A DNA stretch of 64,000 nt from an uncultured Chromatiaceae bacterium (GCA_945787785.1 CALZIO010000009.1:1-64000); one strand, 5' to 3'. Shown: positions 1 to 9,265, counted from the stretch's first letter. Notes: generated by a model not told the origin, from the sequence alone. A program made the numbers and translations.

Positions 1-199
1 TTTCTCATTATTTTCAATGTGTTAGATAACAAGGATAGCAAACATCACCGGAACTTTTTACTCGCATATGCCGATTTTTGTATTTAATTTCATGGTGTTA
101 GTGTTTATGGACGGACACTAGATAGCAATTATAATCATTCTTAGAACTATTTCGTGTAGACTGCGAAATTTTTGACAACAACTTAGAGGGTAAAACAGA

Positions 200-745
200 G
201 TGTATAAAAATAATAAAGTGCTAATCAGGATGAGCCTTGTTATGGCTTGTACGTTACAGCCTTTGGCTGCGCAGGCCGTATTTTGTACTGACGATGAGAA
301 ATTGACTCGCCTTACAGGCAAAATTTTTAATAACGCGGTTCAACCTGGAACAACCTTAGGCACGGTAAATCTCAAACTGGGCAGGAAATGGATGAAGTGT
401 GGCGTGCTTGGTCAAGGTGCAGCAAGCAGTGATGGTTCACTCAATTTCGTTCACACGATTGTGTGTAATGATAAGGTCATTTTCCCGCTGACCGGGGAGA
501 TTATCCATTCTCAGGTCACTCTGAATAGCACAGGTTTTGCTAACGTTCAGGCGTGTCCTGCGGGTTTTCCCCCGGGTTCAATGTCTGGAACCTTTCAGGA
601 GAAATCCAAGCCTATCCCAGGCACGGGCCGAGGGGTATTCGCGGATATTGGTCGTGGGGTGATCAATCTAAGAGGCACAATAAACTGTCTATCCACCATC
701 GATATAAGCTTTTCGGGTGCTGTCTGCCTGAAGAAGCCGGAATAG
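200..745 (+). CDS. Secreted cysteine-containing hypothetical protein
   Basis: I do not recognise this 181-residue protein. It starts at GTG with GAGG about 10 bases upstream. A basic N-terminus and a hydrophobic stretch end in AAQA at about residue 26, which fits a signal peptide, so the mature part should be periplasmic or secreted. The mature chain is rich in Gly, Ser and Thr, looks like beta structure, and has six cysteines that could pair as disulfides. It stands upstream of the sigma-54 activator gene, but 460 bp of apparently non-coding DNA separate them. No domain can be named. Confidence 0.6.
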   Translation: MYKNNKVLIRMSLVMACTLQPLAAQAVFCTDDEKLTRLTGKIFNNAVQPGTTLGTVNLKLGRKWMKCGVLGQGAASSDGSLNFVHTIVCNDKVIFPLTGEIIHSQVTLNSTGFANVQACPAGFPPGSMSGTFQEKSKPIPGTGRGVFADIGRGVINLRGTINCLSTIDISFSGAVCLKKPE

Positions 746-1209
746 TTTGTGGGAAATAAAAATCCCCGCCGCAAGCGGACGGGGTATTGCTAAGGAGTTG
801 CCCGGGAATCTAAAGACTCCCATCGCAACAGTTTTTCTCTCGTGGCAAGCCACGGGGAATTACACCCTCAGAGATTTAAGTTATAAATTAAATATTGGCA
901 TCGTAACTGCTCAAAAAGTTTTCTATGGCCTTGTCAAAAAGACAAAGACTGGCTGTGCATTTTATGAATTGTCCGGACTAATGGAACCTTTCAAGGTTAT
1001 TTTTCGTTATTCCTGTGGTGAGACAAGGTACGGTTTTGATAACTTCGAAGAACTTAGGGGGAGTCCAATGAACCAAACATCACGAAATATCTCATTTAAA
1101 GTGTTATTAGTGCTTGAATCCGATCGATATTCTGAATAATTCGCGTATTCAGGTAACGTGAAATGCGATTTCAATTGTATGTGCATGATTTCCACGAGGG
1201 AGGCACAAC
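746..1209. other. Gene-free stretch with two hairpins
   Basis: This 464-bp stretch holds no convincing gene. At 764-784 a strong hairpin (CCCCGCCGC / GCGG-A-CGGGG) follows an A-rich run directly after the preceding stop codon and may terminate that gene. At 841-854 CGTGGCAAGCCACG forms a second small hairpin. The layout recalls non-coding debris around insertion sequences, but no transposase or terminal repeats are visible. AGGGAGG at 1197-1203 precedes the next gene. Confidence 0.4.
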
Positions 1210-2217
1210 ATGGATGTTCATGTTAAGAAACTAAGGGAGATATGTCGCAATGGCTTGCCTAATCACTCACAGAAACAAGACTACCCGTTAGGCATTTCAT
1301 CCTCTATGCGTCTTGTGGATGAAAAAATCCAAGTTCTGGCGCCCTACATCCAAACCCCTGTATTAATTTCCGGTGAGTCAGGGGTTGGCAAAGAAGTGGT
1401 GGCACGGCGGCTACATGCGATACAAAACTCTCCTGGTCCGTTTGTTGCCATAAATTGCGCAGCGATACCGGTTTCTCTAATAGAATCTGAACTTTTTGGC
1501 CATGAAAAAGGGGCTTTCACCGGATCAACAAAGATGCATAAAGGTGTATTCGAGCAGGCTAATAGTGGGACCTTGCTCTTGGACGAAATTGGTGAGATGC
1601 CGCTGGAGACTCAAGCAAAGCTACTCCGCGTTATCCAAGAACAAATAGTTGTTCGGCTCGGTGGGGAGCAAGATATCCCAGTCAATCTTCGCATTATCTG
1701 CGCGACCAATTGCGATCTTCGATCTAAGGTCGAATGTGGTGAATTTCGAGAAGACCTGTATTACAGAATTAACGTCATCGAACTTAATATTAAACCAATA
1801 CGAAATCGCCAAGAGGATATCCTCCCGCTGGCGAACAAATTCTTGAATGTTCATGCTGAAGTATATTCTGGTGAAGTTAAAAAACTTGATGCATTAGCCA
1901 GTCAGGCGTTACTTGAACATTCTTGGCCAGGAAATGTAAGAGAACTAAAAAATACTATGGAGCGCGCATGCATAATGACGCCAGGGTCAACAATTTTTAC
2001 CCATGATATTTTTCCTCAACAACCAGAGCTCGCCAATGAAGAAGAAAATAGAACGCTTAAAATTTTTCTCCAAGCTAGAGAGCGTACATACATCGACGTA
2101 ACTTTAAGAGAAAATAATTGGAATATTACGGGCACTGCGACGATTCTCGGCATTAGCCGAAAATCTTTATGGGAAAAGATGAAGAAATACGATATGCAGA
2201 AATCTACTGTAGAATAG
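1210..2217 (+). CDS. Orphan sigma-54-dependent activator without receiver domain
   Basis: This 335-residue protein is an AAA+ enhancer-binding protein that would remodel sigma-54 RNA polymerase. After about 30 N-terminal residues with no sensory domain come Walker A (GESGVGKE), the sigma-54 contact loop in the form GAFTGS instead of the usual GAFTGA, Walker B ([10 protein letters not shown]), and a C-terminal Fis-type helix-turn-helix ([16 protein letters not shown]). That helix is almost the same as [13 protein letters not shown] in the response regulator at 6461-7828, so both probably recognise the same operator. With no receiver it may be constitutive, or controlled by expression or a partner. 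The altered loop could weaken activation. It converges on moeA. Confidence 0.9.
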   Translation: MDVHVKKLREICRNGLPNHSQKQDYPLGISSSMRLVDEKIQVLAPYIQTPVLISGESGVGKEVVARRLHAIQNSPGPFVAINCAAIPVSLIESELFGHEKGAFTGSTKMHKGVFEQANSGTLLLDEIGEMPLETQAKLLRVIQEQIVVRLGGEQDIPVNLRIICATNCDLRSKVECGEFREDLYYRINVIELNIKPIRNRQEDILPLANKFLNVHAEVYSGEVKKLDALASQALLEHSWPGNVRELKNTMERACIMTPGSTIFTHDIFPQQPELANEEENRTLKIFLQARERTYIDVTLRENNWNITGTATILGISRKSLWEKMKKYDMQKSTVE

Positions 2218-2297
2218 AAGATAAATACTAAAAGCGTTTCTTTATCCCTTTTTGTTGCCGGGCTTGCGGTATTTTTATTTCCTCATCAATAATCTTA

Positions 2298-3563
2298 TTA
2301 ACTTGCGATAACTGCATCCGGTAGAATCTGGACTGAAACTCGTTCACCCGCCTTAAAGTCGCTACGCTCTTCCGACAACACCAACAAGCTATTGGCCTGG
2401 ACCATCGATGTCAGTATGCCACTGCCAAGGGGACCGCTTAATCTGGTTTTATAACAACCCGCATCATAATCATAGGTTGTTAGTGCACGGGCAAAATGAC
2501 GCCGCCCTGGTCGTTGCCGGATATCTTCAAGCAGCTCTGCCTCTACTTGTGATAATTGTAAATTCTGCAAGCCCTGCATTTTCCGTAAGGTGGGATATAC
2601 AAACTGATAAAAGGCCACCATGCACGAGACAGGATTGCCGGGCAGCCCGAACAACAAAGTTGGGCGATGCCCTGCCCGTCCCTTCAATGTGCCGAACGCC
2701 ACCGGATGACCGGGACGCATCTTGACACGCCAGAAATGCATTTCACAGCCAAGCTCTTTCAATACTTCTTTTACGTAATCGTATTTACCAACTGAGACGC
2801 CACCGACAACAATTGCTATATCGGCAGCAGAGGCCTCAAGTATCTTGGCTGTTAACTCTTCACGATTATCTCCGGCAGTGTGCAACATCAATGGTTTGGC
2901 ACCACTTTCATGTACTAGACCGGACACTGAGAATGCATTGCTGTTAATAATCTTTTCAGGCCCCAAATCATCCCCAGGTTCTGCCAGTTCGTTGCCCGTT
3001 GCAAGAATCGAGACACGTGGCTGCTGATAAATCTGTGTCCAGACATGGCCAGCAGTGGCGAGCATGCCTAATTCTGCCGGACGAACTTGTTGGCCTGCTG
3101 AAATCACGGTCTGCCCGGTTTGAATGTCTTCGCCATGTAGTCGAATGTTCGCTCCCTTTTTTGGCGCCTTGATGATGGCAACATGTTCACCCTCGTGCGT
3201 TGTATCCTCAACACGCACAACGGTATCGGCATTCTCAGGTACCGGTGCCCCGGTCATGATTGAGACGGCCTCACCCTCAGCCAGCGCCTGTTTCGGCATC
3301 CCACCTGCAGCAACTTCATCGACGATTGGTAAGATCGCAGGGGCATCCGCGTTGGCTGACTGAATGTCGTGCCAGCGTACGGCGTAACCATCCATTGCCG
3401 AGTTATTCCAGGGCGGATGCTCACGCTTGGATATGATGTCCTCAGAAAGCACTTTGCCAAGTGTGTCGGTGATTGCAACGCGCTCGGTTCCCATAACCAC
3501 GGTTTGCGCCAGAACTATTTCAGTTGCCTCATCAACAGACAGCATGGTCAGCATTTCATCCAT
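2298..3563 (-). CDS. moeA: Molybdopterin molybdenumtransferase MoeA
   Basis: MoeA inserts molybdate into adenylylated molybdopterin, the last step of Mo-cofactor synthesis in the cytoplasm. The 421 residues match the usual length. Visible family signatures are PPWNNSAMDGYA near residue 50, the IMTGAPVP stretch with RVEDT, the MoCF-fold segment VVGGVSVGKYDYVKEVL, and GLPGNPVSCMVAFYQFV. It is the last gene of the Mo-cofactor operon, 87 bp after mobBA. It probably supplies cofactor to the molybdoenzyme encoded upstream at 17441-20116, because both operons share promoter and operator types. Confidence 0.95.
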   Translation of the reverse strand: MDEMLTMLSVDEATEIVLAQTVVMGTERVAITDTLGKVLSEDIISKREHPPWNNSAMDGYAVRWHDIQSANADAPAILPIVDEVAAGGMPKQALAEGEAVSIMTGAPVPENADTVVRVEDTTHEGEHVAIIKAPKKGANIRLHGEDIQTGQTVISAGQQVRPAELGMLATAGHVWTQIYQQPRVSILATGNELAEPGDDLGPEKIINSNAFSVSGLVHESGAKPLMLHTAGDNREELTAKILEASAADIAIVVGGVSVGKYDYVKEVLKELGCEMHFWRVKMRPGHPVAFGTLKGRAGHRPTLLFGLPGNPVSCMVAFYQFVYPTLRKMQGLQNLQLSQVEAELLEDIRQRPGRRHFARALTTYDYDAGCYKTRLSGPLGSGILTSMVQANSLLVLSEERSDFKAGERVSVQILPDAVIAS

Positions 3564-3650
3564 TACACCCCTCCTTTATCACTGAGTACGTTACGTTTTA
3601 CCTTTGACCTTGTTGGATAAGCATACTATTAATAACTTACAGCAGGATGC

Positions 3651-4706
3651 TTATTTTCTCATGGCTGACATTAAATCGTCTGGGCTATTGACGTTTGTCC
3701 AGGCCGATGTCAGTTCGGCAGGAGGACGAGGTGTGCTGATTTTTTCATGTTGCGCGACTAGGTGTGGTGCACACCTGCCCTTGGCAGCAATATCTTCACA
3801 CAATCGTCCCGCACGCCAGTCATAATAGGCCAGCAATGGTTCTACTCCCTCGTTTCCAAGACGCGGCAATACACCCCAGTGGCCCGGAGCACGTGCATTC
3901 AACAACCAACGTAAAGCATCAGAGGAAAGTTGAGGCAAATCGCAGGCACACATCAGCCAGGAGGCATGTGGTGCCCAGCGCATGGCGGCGAGTATTCCTG
4001 ATAACGGCCCGGACAGGCCCGGCACGTCAGGCAGACGAACAACAGAAATATGCGCAGGAATGTCTCCAGCGCCGACAATAACAACTTCATCCACCACAAC
4101 TTTCAATTGTTCAATGGTATCTTCAAGCCAGACCCTACCATTCACCTTGATAAGGTGTTTGGGCTGGCCCATACGCGTACTCTTGCCACCAATCAGTATT
4201 GCACCAAACACCTGAGTCCGCTGCCATTGCGTCGGCAACCATTCGTCAATATAGTCAAGCAGCCATGCTGCGCGATCAATATTCCGGTCTAGCACGCTTA
4301 CTATATTTTGTCTCTCTACGGGCGGCTCCTCACCATCTCCCAACAGCCAAATCTTTTGTAATGGCGATTGCTTAAATCCTTCTACTACTACTAGATCATA
4401 CATTGGAGCGAGCCGTAAGATGGATGTGCAAAGCGAAGCAGACTGACCATCATGGCTCCGTAGCAAACATTCATCCGGACCTTGTAAAAAAGCATCAGCC
4501 CCAGCTTCAAATAGCCTGGCGCTATCCTTACCAGGGTGATCCACATTGAGCCCATGGACATCATGCTTGATGACTACAACACGCAATCCCTTGCCAATCA
4601 ATTCTGGCAACACCTTCTCGATCAGCGTAGTCTTACCCGAACCGCTATTTCCCGCGACAGCAAGCACGGGAATATTATATTTATGCAATTCTAAGCCCTC
4701 TGTCAT
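3651..4706 (-). CDS. mobBA: MobB-MobA fusion protein (MGD synthesis)
   Basis: This is a two-domain protein of about 351 residues. The first half is MobB, a P-loop GTP-binding accessory protein with GNSGSGKTTL and VIKHDVHG. The second half is MobA, which transfers GMP to Mo-molybdopterin to give the bis-MGD cofactor of the DMSO-reductase family (AILIGGKSTRMGQPKHLI, then CDLPQLS). The ATG at 4706 is chosen over the ATG at 4763 because it forms a TGATG overlap with the upstream stop, which indicates translational coupling. A bis-MGD-specific enzyme here suits the Tat-exported molybdoenzyme of the neighbouring operon. Confidence 0.93.
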   Translation of the reverse strand: MTEGLELHKYNIPVLAVAGNSGSGKTTLIEKVLPELIGKGLRVVVIKHDVHGLNVDHPGKDSARLFEAGADAFLQGPDECLLRSHDGQSASLCTSILRLAPMYDLVVVEGFKQSPLQKIWLLGDGEEPPVERQNIVSVLDRNIDRAAWLLDYIDEWLPTQWQRTQVFGAILIGGKSTRMGQPKHLIKVNGRVWLEDTIEQLKVVVDEVVIVGAGDIPAHISVVRLPDVPGLSGPLSGILAAMRWAPHASWLMCACDLPQLSSDALRWLLNARAPGHWGVLPRLGNEGVEPLLAYYDWRAGRLCEDIAAKGRCAPHLVAQHEKISTPRPPAELTSAWTNVNSPDDLMSAMRK

Positions 4707-5680
4707 CAACCGGGCTGGGCGCGCTGCTGTTCCTTCACCAAGCGCGGCTGACAACAAGCGCAATCTGCAGGATCGCCACGCAGCTTTTTGATGCCATGCG
4801 GCAATGCCTTGATGATTGCTTCCATGTTCTCTACTGCGCCACGTTCGGAGCCTGGCAGATTAACGATGAAGGTCGATCCACGTATACCTGATGTCCCTCG
4901 TGACAGAATGGCTGTCGGTGTTTTGGCCAACGATGCCAGTCGCATCGCTTCATCAAATCCGGGGGTGGCTCGTTCGACTACTTCACTTGTTGCTTCGGGT
5001 GTTATATCTCGCGGTGCAGGCCCGGTACCACCGGCTGTCACCAGCAGGTCAATGGAATAGTGATCACAGTAACGCTGCAGTATTTCACTTATGGCAGCTT
5101 TATCATCAGGAACCAAATCGATATGCTGTATGTGTGCCTGAAGTTCGTGACGCAACAGGTCAGCAACGGCAGGGCCCGCAGTATCGACTGTTTCGCCTCG
5201 AAAGCAACGGTCGCTAACCGTGATAACGACGGCCTGGGGTACTGAGCGCGGCACCTCTTCAAACACTTCGATGGTGTCGTTTTGTAACACCTCACCCTCT
5301 TGTTCGACGGTGGCAAACACTCCGGCATGAGCCATCAGGTATTCACCGCTAATTCGTTCGACGTGGTCAGGCTGATGAAAATGTTTACCGATCTGGCTGA
5401 TTGTTAGAATCGCATTTTTTCCTAGACGTAGGCGCGTGCCAACACCAAGGGTCGCCAGAGGAAAATCCCGACAAACGATATTTTCTGAAAACGTCCCAGG
5501 ACGCCACTTGCCATTGGTCAGTGAATGTAAATCCTCCTCGGCAAGCAGACTTACTTGTCGATGGCCTAGGCCGGCATGCCAATCACCATCTATTCCCGAC
5601 CCCACTATGAGCGATGCTCTTTCCACTGAGTGTTTGATTCCTGGCCGATCACTTACACATATGTGTTGAATAGTTGCCAT
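4706..5680 (-). CDS. MOSC domain - MoaB/MogA fusion protein
   Basis: Residues 1 to about 140 form a MOSC domain (GIDGDWHAGLGHRQVSLL, then GTFSENIV). The cysteines common in the GK-x-C-H-x2-C part of related MOSC proteins are replaced by HFHQPDH. From about residue 150 to the end is a MoaB/MogA molybdopterin adenylyltransferase domain (VITVSDRC, LLVTAGGTGPAPRDITPEA, SRGTSGIRGSTFIVNLPGS). That domain would adenylylate molybdopterin before metal insertion by MoeA. The start is well placed: GGAGG lies eight bases before the ATG. The C-terminus carries a CACC motif. It is the first full-length gene of the Mo-cofactor operon, after a frameshifted small gene. Confidence 0.9.
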   Translation of the reverse strand: MATIQHICVSDRPGIKHSVERASLIVGSGIDGDWHAGLGHRQVSLLAEEDLHSLTNGKWRPGTFSENIVCRDFPLATLGVGTRLRLGKNAILTISQIGKHFHQPDHVERISGEYLMAHAGVFATVEQEGEVLQNDTIEVFEEVPRSVPQAVVITVSDRCFRGETVDTAGPAVADLLRHELQAHIQHIDLVPDDKAAISEILQRYCDHYSIDLLVTAGGTGPAPRDITPEATSEVVERATPGFDEAMRLASLAKTPTAILSRGTSGIRGSTFIVNLPGSERGAVENMEAIIKALPHGIKKLRGDPADCACCQPRLVKEQQRAQPG

Positions 5681-5706
5681 GTGTTCCTCCTATCAGATGG
5701 TAAGAT

Positions 5707-5923
5707 TCATACATTAGTATTACAGATCTTCAATTTTTTTAGCACCTTTAATAATCCATATTTTTCAACGTAACTTCTCGTGCGCTTGCTTTCCATGAAG
5801 TTACAAGCCTCACGCTCTTCATTGATTAGCTGAAAAGCATCATCGGGTAGTTGTCAAATCATGTTTAACCAAATCGGTAAGCGAGAATCTTGCATCACTA
5901 CAATCAATAATCCGCTCGCTCAT
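5707..5923 (-). pseudogene. Small frameshifted gene heading the Mo-cofactor operon
   Basis: A short reading frame starts at ATG 5923 after a GGAAGGA ribosome site. It encodes 27 residues (MSERIIDCSDARFSLTDLVK...) and stops at 5840-5842. One frame over, a coding-like stretch of 48 codons (5853-5709, stop TGA at 5707-5709) reads on through LPDDAFQLINEEREACNF and a lysine-rich tail. Skipping a single base near 5848-5853 joins them into one protein of about 71 residues. The gene lies about 50 bp downstream of the proposed sigma-54 promoter, so it would be first in the operon. It may be a decayed gene, a programmed frameshift or a sequence error. I do not recognise the product. Confidence 0.5.
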
Positions 5924-5982
5924 ATTCCTTCCACTATCTATTACTGCGCAAATGACAGCACCAATACTATTGCTATTGTCAT

Positions 5983-5998
5983 AGCAAATTCTGTTCCA
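5983..5998 (-). promoter_or_regulatory. Sigma-54 (-24/-12) promoter of the Mo-cofactor operon
   Basis: Read on the minus strand the site is TGGAACAGAATTTGCT. Compared with TGGCACG-N4-TTGCW it keeps the GG and GC at exact 10-base spacing and matches 10 of 12 conserved positions. Transcription would start near 5972, about 50 bp before the small frameshifted gene and 290 bp before the MOSC-MoaB gene. A palindromic activator box lies 109 bp upstream of the -24 element, centre to centre. Confidence 0.75.
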
Positions 5999-6096
5999 GA
6001 GGATCTATTGAGATTTTGGAGGGCAGATATGCAATTGATTGTTATAAAGTAATACCCATACCAGGAAAGTGAAGTGAGCAACGGAGAGCCCTGCAG

Positions 6097-6114
6097 TGTT
6101 ACCAAATGGTAACA
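6097..6114. promoter_or_regulatory. Activator palindrome, box 1 of the Mo-cofactor operon
   Basis: TGTTAC-caaatg-GTAACA is a palindrome with perfect 6-bp arms. It is centred about 134 bp upstream of the predicted sigma-54 start site, the usual place for an enhancer-binding protein. The same arms and spacing recur at 6363, 21956 and 22046, always upstream of a sigma-54 promoter. Confidence 0.75.
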
Positions 6115-6181
6115 ACGCAAACATTAAGAAACCCTACTCGTACTGAATGTACATTGTTCAAAAAGTTGTTTTAGCTGATTA

Positions 6182-6283
6182 ATCAATAATCAAAAGAAAT
6201 GGAAGATCCTCAAGTCTATCACCTACTTTCAGCGTCTCATCCAGCAAGGCAATTTCTACAGTCAGGCCTAGCAAGGATGAAAT
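6182..6283 (-). pseudogene. Possible short gene remnant
   Basis: On the minus strand 34 codons are open between stops (TAG at 6284-6286, TAA at 6179-6181). They read as protein-like sequence with alternating acidic and hydrophobic residues (LTVEIALLDETLKVGDRLED). There is no ATG or ribosome site, so it may be the tail of a decayed gene. It lies between the two activator palindromes. A chance open frame is also possible. Confidence 0.2.
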
Positions 6284-6362
6284 CTAAGCTCTTTGCAGAG
6301 AATTATTAGGTTCCGTGTACGGTGTTTTTAAGTTTCAGTAATATTTTCAGCCTAAGAGTAAA

Positions 6363-6380
6363 CGTTACTCATTTGTAACA
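6363..6380. promoter_or_regulatory. Activator palindrome, box 2 of the Mo-cofactor operon
   Basis: CGTTAC-tcattt-GTAACA matches the TGTTAC-N6-GTAACA box at 11 of 12 arm positions. It lies about 400 bp upstream of the predicted start of the Mo-cofactor operon and about 80 bp beyond the end of the response-regulator gene. It is far for an enhancer but within the range known for sigma-54 systems. Confidence 0.6.
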
Positions 6381-6460
6381 TCTACGTGATATATCGAAGA
6401 TATAGTAGAGCAACCATATTACTTTGCTTGATACATAGCAGAAATCAACATTGCTAGAAA

Positions 6461-7828
6461 TTAAAATGTAGAAACCTCACCATTTTCATGCAGACCGTAC
6501 TTACGCATCTTTTCCCAAAGGTTTTTACGACTGATGCCAAGTATCGAGGCGGTTTTTGAAACTTGCCAGCCATTTTCAAGAAGGTGACTCAACAGATGCT
6601 CGCGTTCACACAACGAGAGAAAAGCTTTCAAGTCCGGTTCATCTTTGATATCCGCATTCTCAGAATTGGTTGAACCTAATTCTGCTGGTCCGAGCATCTC
6701 ATTATAATTAAGCACACAGGCACGTTCTATTGCGTGGCGCAGTTCGCGTATGTTTCCAGGCCAATTCTGCTGCAATAAATATTTTTCACAGTTTGGCAAT
6801 AAGAAATGCTGTTTTTTATGCTGCTCGTAAAATTCTTGCAAGAACTTATGCGCAAACCAGATGATATCCTCTTTTCGTTCACGTAACGGCGGCATATGCA
6901 CATGAATCACGTTGAGACGGTAAAACAAGTCCTCTCTGAATTCGCCTCTTGCGACCATCGCTTTCAGATCACGATTAGTGGCGCAGACAAGTCGCACACC
7001 CACCTGAATGGATTTCTCTCCGCCGACTCGCTGTACTTTCTGATCCTGAATCACACGCAATAATTTGGCTTGCATAACCGACGTCATTTCCCCTATTTCA
7101 TCAAGAAACAAGGTTCCACCATTCGCTTGCTCAAAAACACCATGGTGTGTTCGTGTGGCACCGGTGAATGCGCCTTTTTCATGACCAAACAATTCCGCCT
7201 CTAACAAGCTTTCACTAAGGGCGGCGCAATTGATCGCGACAAACGGTTTCATATCTTTAGAGTTTTCCGGCCGCTCTGGATTTCCCTTGCAATGCATATA
7301 GTAAGCGGCATATTCTTTACCTACGCCGGATTCTCCAGTAATTAGCGTACTGGTCTTGTGATCAGAAAGGCGCGCTAGCATTTCTTGTATGGAGCGCATC
7401 ACAGGGGAAATTCCCAACACTGGTTCCAGGCCATCTTTCTCACTCGAGCTGAAAAGAGACGGAGATAAGTCATGTAATTTATCAAGTAGCTCATCCAAGT
7501 CAAAAGGTTTGGTTATATAATCTCGCGCCCCTAGTTTTAATAGATTTACTGCCTGATCGATAGAACCAAATCCAGTAATAAAGATTGTGGCAGGGGGAGG
7601 AGCATCTCCTTCAAGCAAGCTGGCAAATAATTCCTCCCCGCTTATATCCGGCAACCGTATGTCACTCAACAAAGCAGAATATTTATGCTTAATGAGCGCA
7701 TTTAAAGCATTTTTACCATCTTTAAACCAGTCACACTCAACTCCTTCAAGAGAAAATCTTTGGGTTAATGACTCGCCCATAATGGGGTCATCCTCTACCA
7801 GACATAGCCGTCCACGTTTAGTTTTCAT
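6461..7828 (-). CDS. Sigma-54 response regulator (NtrC family)
   Basis: This 455-residue protein has the full NtrC layout. The receiver (about 1-120) has paired acidic residues EDD near 12-14, the phospho-acceptor Asp in LLSDIRLPD, Thr in FITGFGS and Lys in ITKPFD. The AAA+ domain carries GESGVGKE, an intact GAFTGA loop and LFLDEIGEM. The C-terminal Fis helix reads [17 protein letters not shown]. Its ATG overlaps the kinase stop (ATGA), so the pair is co-translated. It is the likely activator of the two sigma-54 promoters here through the TGTTAC-N6-GTAACA boxes. It closes the 15-gene run. Confidence 0.95.
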   Translation of the reverse strand: MKTKRGRLCLVEDDPIMGESLTQRFSLEGVECDWFKDGKNALNALIKHKYSALLSDIRLPDISGEELFASLLEGDAPPPATIFITGFGSIDQAVNLLKLGARDYITKPFDLDELLDKLHDLSPSLFSSSEKDGLEPVLGISPVMRSIQEMLARLSDHKTSTLITGESGVGKEYAAYYMHCKGNPERPENSKDMKPFVAINCAALSESLLEAELFGHEKGAFTGATRTHHGVFEQANGGTLFLDEIGEMTSVMQAKLLRVIQDQKVQRVGGEKSIQVGVRLVCATNRDLKAMVARGEFREDLFYRLNVIHVHMPPLRERKEDIIWFAHKFLQEFYEQHKKQHFLLPNCEKYLLQQNWPGNIRELRHAIERACVLNYNEMLGPAELGSTNSENADIKDEPDLKAFLSLCEREHLLSHLLENGWQVSKTASILGISRKNLWEKMRKYGLHENGEVSTF

Positions 7829-9261
7829 GCCGCACGCTCCAGGGGTAAGCTAACAGAAAATATTGTTCGACCAGTGTCATTCTTTACGTCAATTTCGCCA
7901 TTCAGTTGTCTTACCAGTTGATAAGTAACCCAAAGCCCAAGTCCATGGCCATTTGGATTATCATGTACAAGTGGTTCAAACATATTGCTGATTCTATTCT
8001 CATCAATATGGCCGCTATCATTTTCTATATTGATTCGCAGATCATTTTGTTCACGATTGATATAACACCAGACACTACCACCTTCTTCTGATGCCTGAAC
8101 GGCATTCATTGAAAGGTTGATGAGAATCTGGCGTGTCTGCGTAGAAGGTATTGCAACTGTTTCATGAAGATTGTTTTGCCATTCTATGTTTATGGTACGT
8201 AGCCGGGCATCAGATTGTATCAACGTATAAATATCATCCACATCCTGTGGTGTCAGAGGATGACCTTCTACGCGAGCCTCTACTAACAATGCTGATACCG
8301 TTTCTCGAATTTGGCAGAGTCCCCTTTCGAGTAGAGACATTGTGCTATCAGAAATATCATTGCTTGATCCATGATGTTTAAACGTATTAATGGAATTTAG
8401 CATCCCCCCCAAGGGATTATTGATCTCGTGTGCCACACCTGCAGCTAACCTACCCACTGCAGCCAGCCGCTCTGATTCAACCATTTTCTTTTCCAGACTT
8501 TCTTTTTCTGCAAGCTCTTTGATCATGTTTCGAAAATTAACCCCAAGCTGACCAACCTCATCATCCCCTTCATGCAAACTGCAGCTGATTTTTCCTGGCG
8601 GTTCCTTCCCAACACGGCTGAGACAGTGCGCAAGCTTGGTTAACGGCTTGGCCATTCGCTTACCCATATAGGCCCCTAGAGGCACGAGAATCAGCATCAC
8701 CGCGAGCAATGCAAAAATCACCCTTTTCACAATTGCATAAAAACGTGGCAACAAAATGGAACGTGAATAACCAACAATTAACGTCCCCAACGCCACACCA
8801 TCATCAATTATGGGTGAAACAATATAGATACGCAGATTACTGGGATGCTCATATGTATAAGGTTCTAAAGAATTAAATTTAAGAAAATGTGCTTCCAAAC
8901 GAGCCATCTCTGCATTAACTGAGCGTAACTCACTATTTAAAGGAAACAGTTTGGGGTGATCAGATGCGTATACTGTATAGTCATTAGTAAGCATTATAAA
9001 TACACGCTCATCCAGACCATCATTCTGGGCGGACGCATTTTCAAGAGTCTGGTAGGCCAGCCAGACATTGTCTTGTTTCAATGCAGATACCAACGTGTCG
9101 TTTATGACCGTACCCACCTTAATTGCATTGTGAAACAGCTCGTCACGTAGATCTTCCACAGTGCGCCATGTCATGATAACTGTAACAATAAGTCCAGTGA
9201 ATATAATGGTAAAAACCATTACCAATGGCACTTTATAGCGATAACTCATTTGTCCCAACAT
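7825..9261 (-). CDS. Membrane sensor histidine kinase
   Basis: The 478-residue kinase has a first transmembrane helix at about 10-31, a periplasmic sensor segment of about 140 residues, and a second helix (FALLAVMLILVPLGAYMG). Next come a HAMP region, a phospho-acceptor helix AGVAHEINNPLGG and a HATPase domain with NLSMNAVQAS and GHGLGLWVTYQL. The ATG at 9261, four bases after the stop of the binding-protein gene and behind GAGG, is preferred to the ATG at 9324. It pairs with the overlapping sigma-54 response regulator. The PhnD-like protein just upstream probably presents the signal, as in AioX-AioS-AioR systems; that parallel is inferred. Confidence 0.92.
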   Translation of the reverse strand: MLGQMSYRYKVPLVMVFTIIFTGLIVTVIMTWRTVEDLRDELFHNAIKVGTVINDTLVSALKQDNVWLAYQTLENASAQNDGLDERVFIMLTNDYTVYASDHPKLFPLNSELRSVNAEMARLEAHFLKFNSLEPYTYEHPSNLRIYIVSPIIDDGVALGTLIVGYSRSILLPRFYAIVKRVIFALLAVMLILVPLGAYMGKRMAKPLTKLAHCLSRVGKEPPGKISCSLHEGDDEVGQLGVNFRNMIKELAEKESLEKKMVESERLAAVGRLAAGVAHEINNPLGGMLNSINTFKHHGSSNDISDSTMSLLERGLCQIRETVSALLVEARVEGHPLTPQDVDDIYTLIQSDARLRTINIEWQNNLHETVAIPSTQTRQILINLSMNAVQASEEGGSVWCYINREQNDLRINIENDSGHIDENRISNMFEPLVHDNPNGHGLGLWVTYQLVRQLNGEIDVKNDTGRTIFSVSLPLERAA

Positions 9262-9265
9262 AGTG

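Noticed and set aside
19-30. TGTTAGATAACA near the left edge
   Set aside because: It resembles half of the operator box but has the wrong spacing and no sigma-54 promoter near it.
747-1139. Open frame of 130 codons after the first gene
   Set aside because: It runs through two hairpins, has no ribosome site and its composition changes abruptly part-way; it reads like non-coding DNA.
5770-5804. GTAACTTC ... GAAGTTAC inverted repeat
   Set aside because: The half-sites are in reversed order to the operator and it lies inside the coding-like second frame of the small gene.
5861-6052. Plus-strand open frame of 63 codons upstream of the Mo-cofactor operon
   Set aside because: It runs antisense to the small frameshifted gene and over the sigma-54 promoter, and has no ribosome site.
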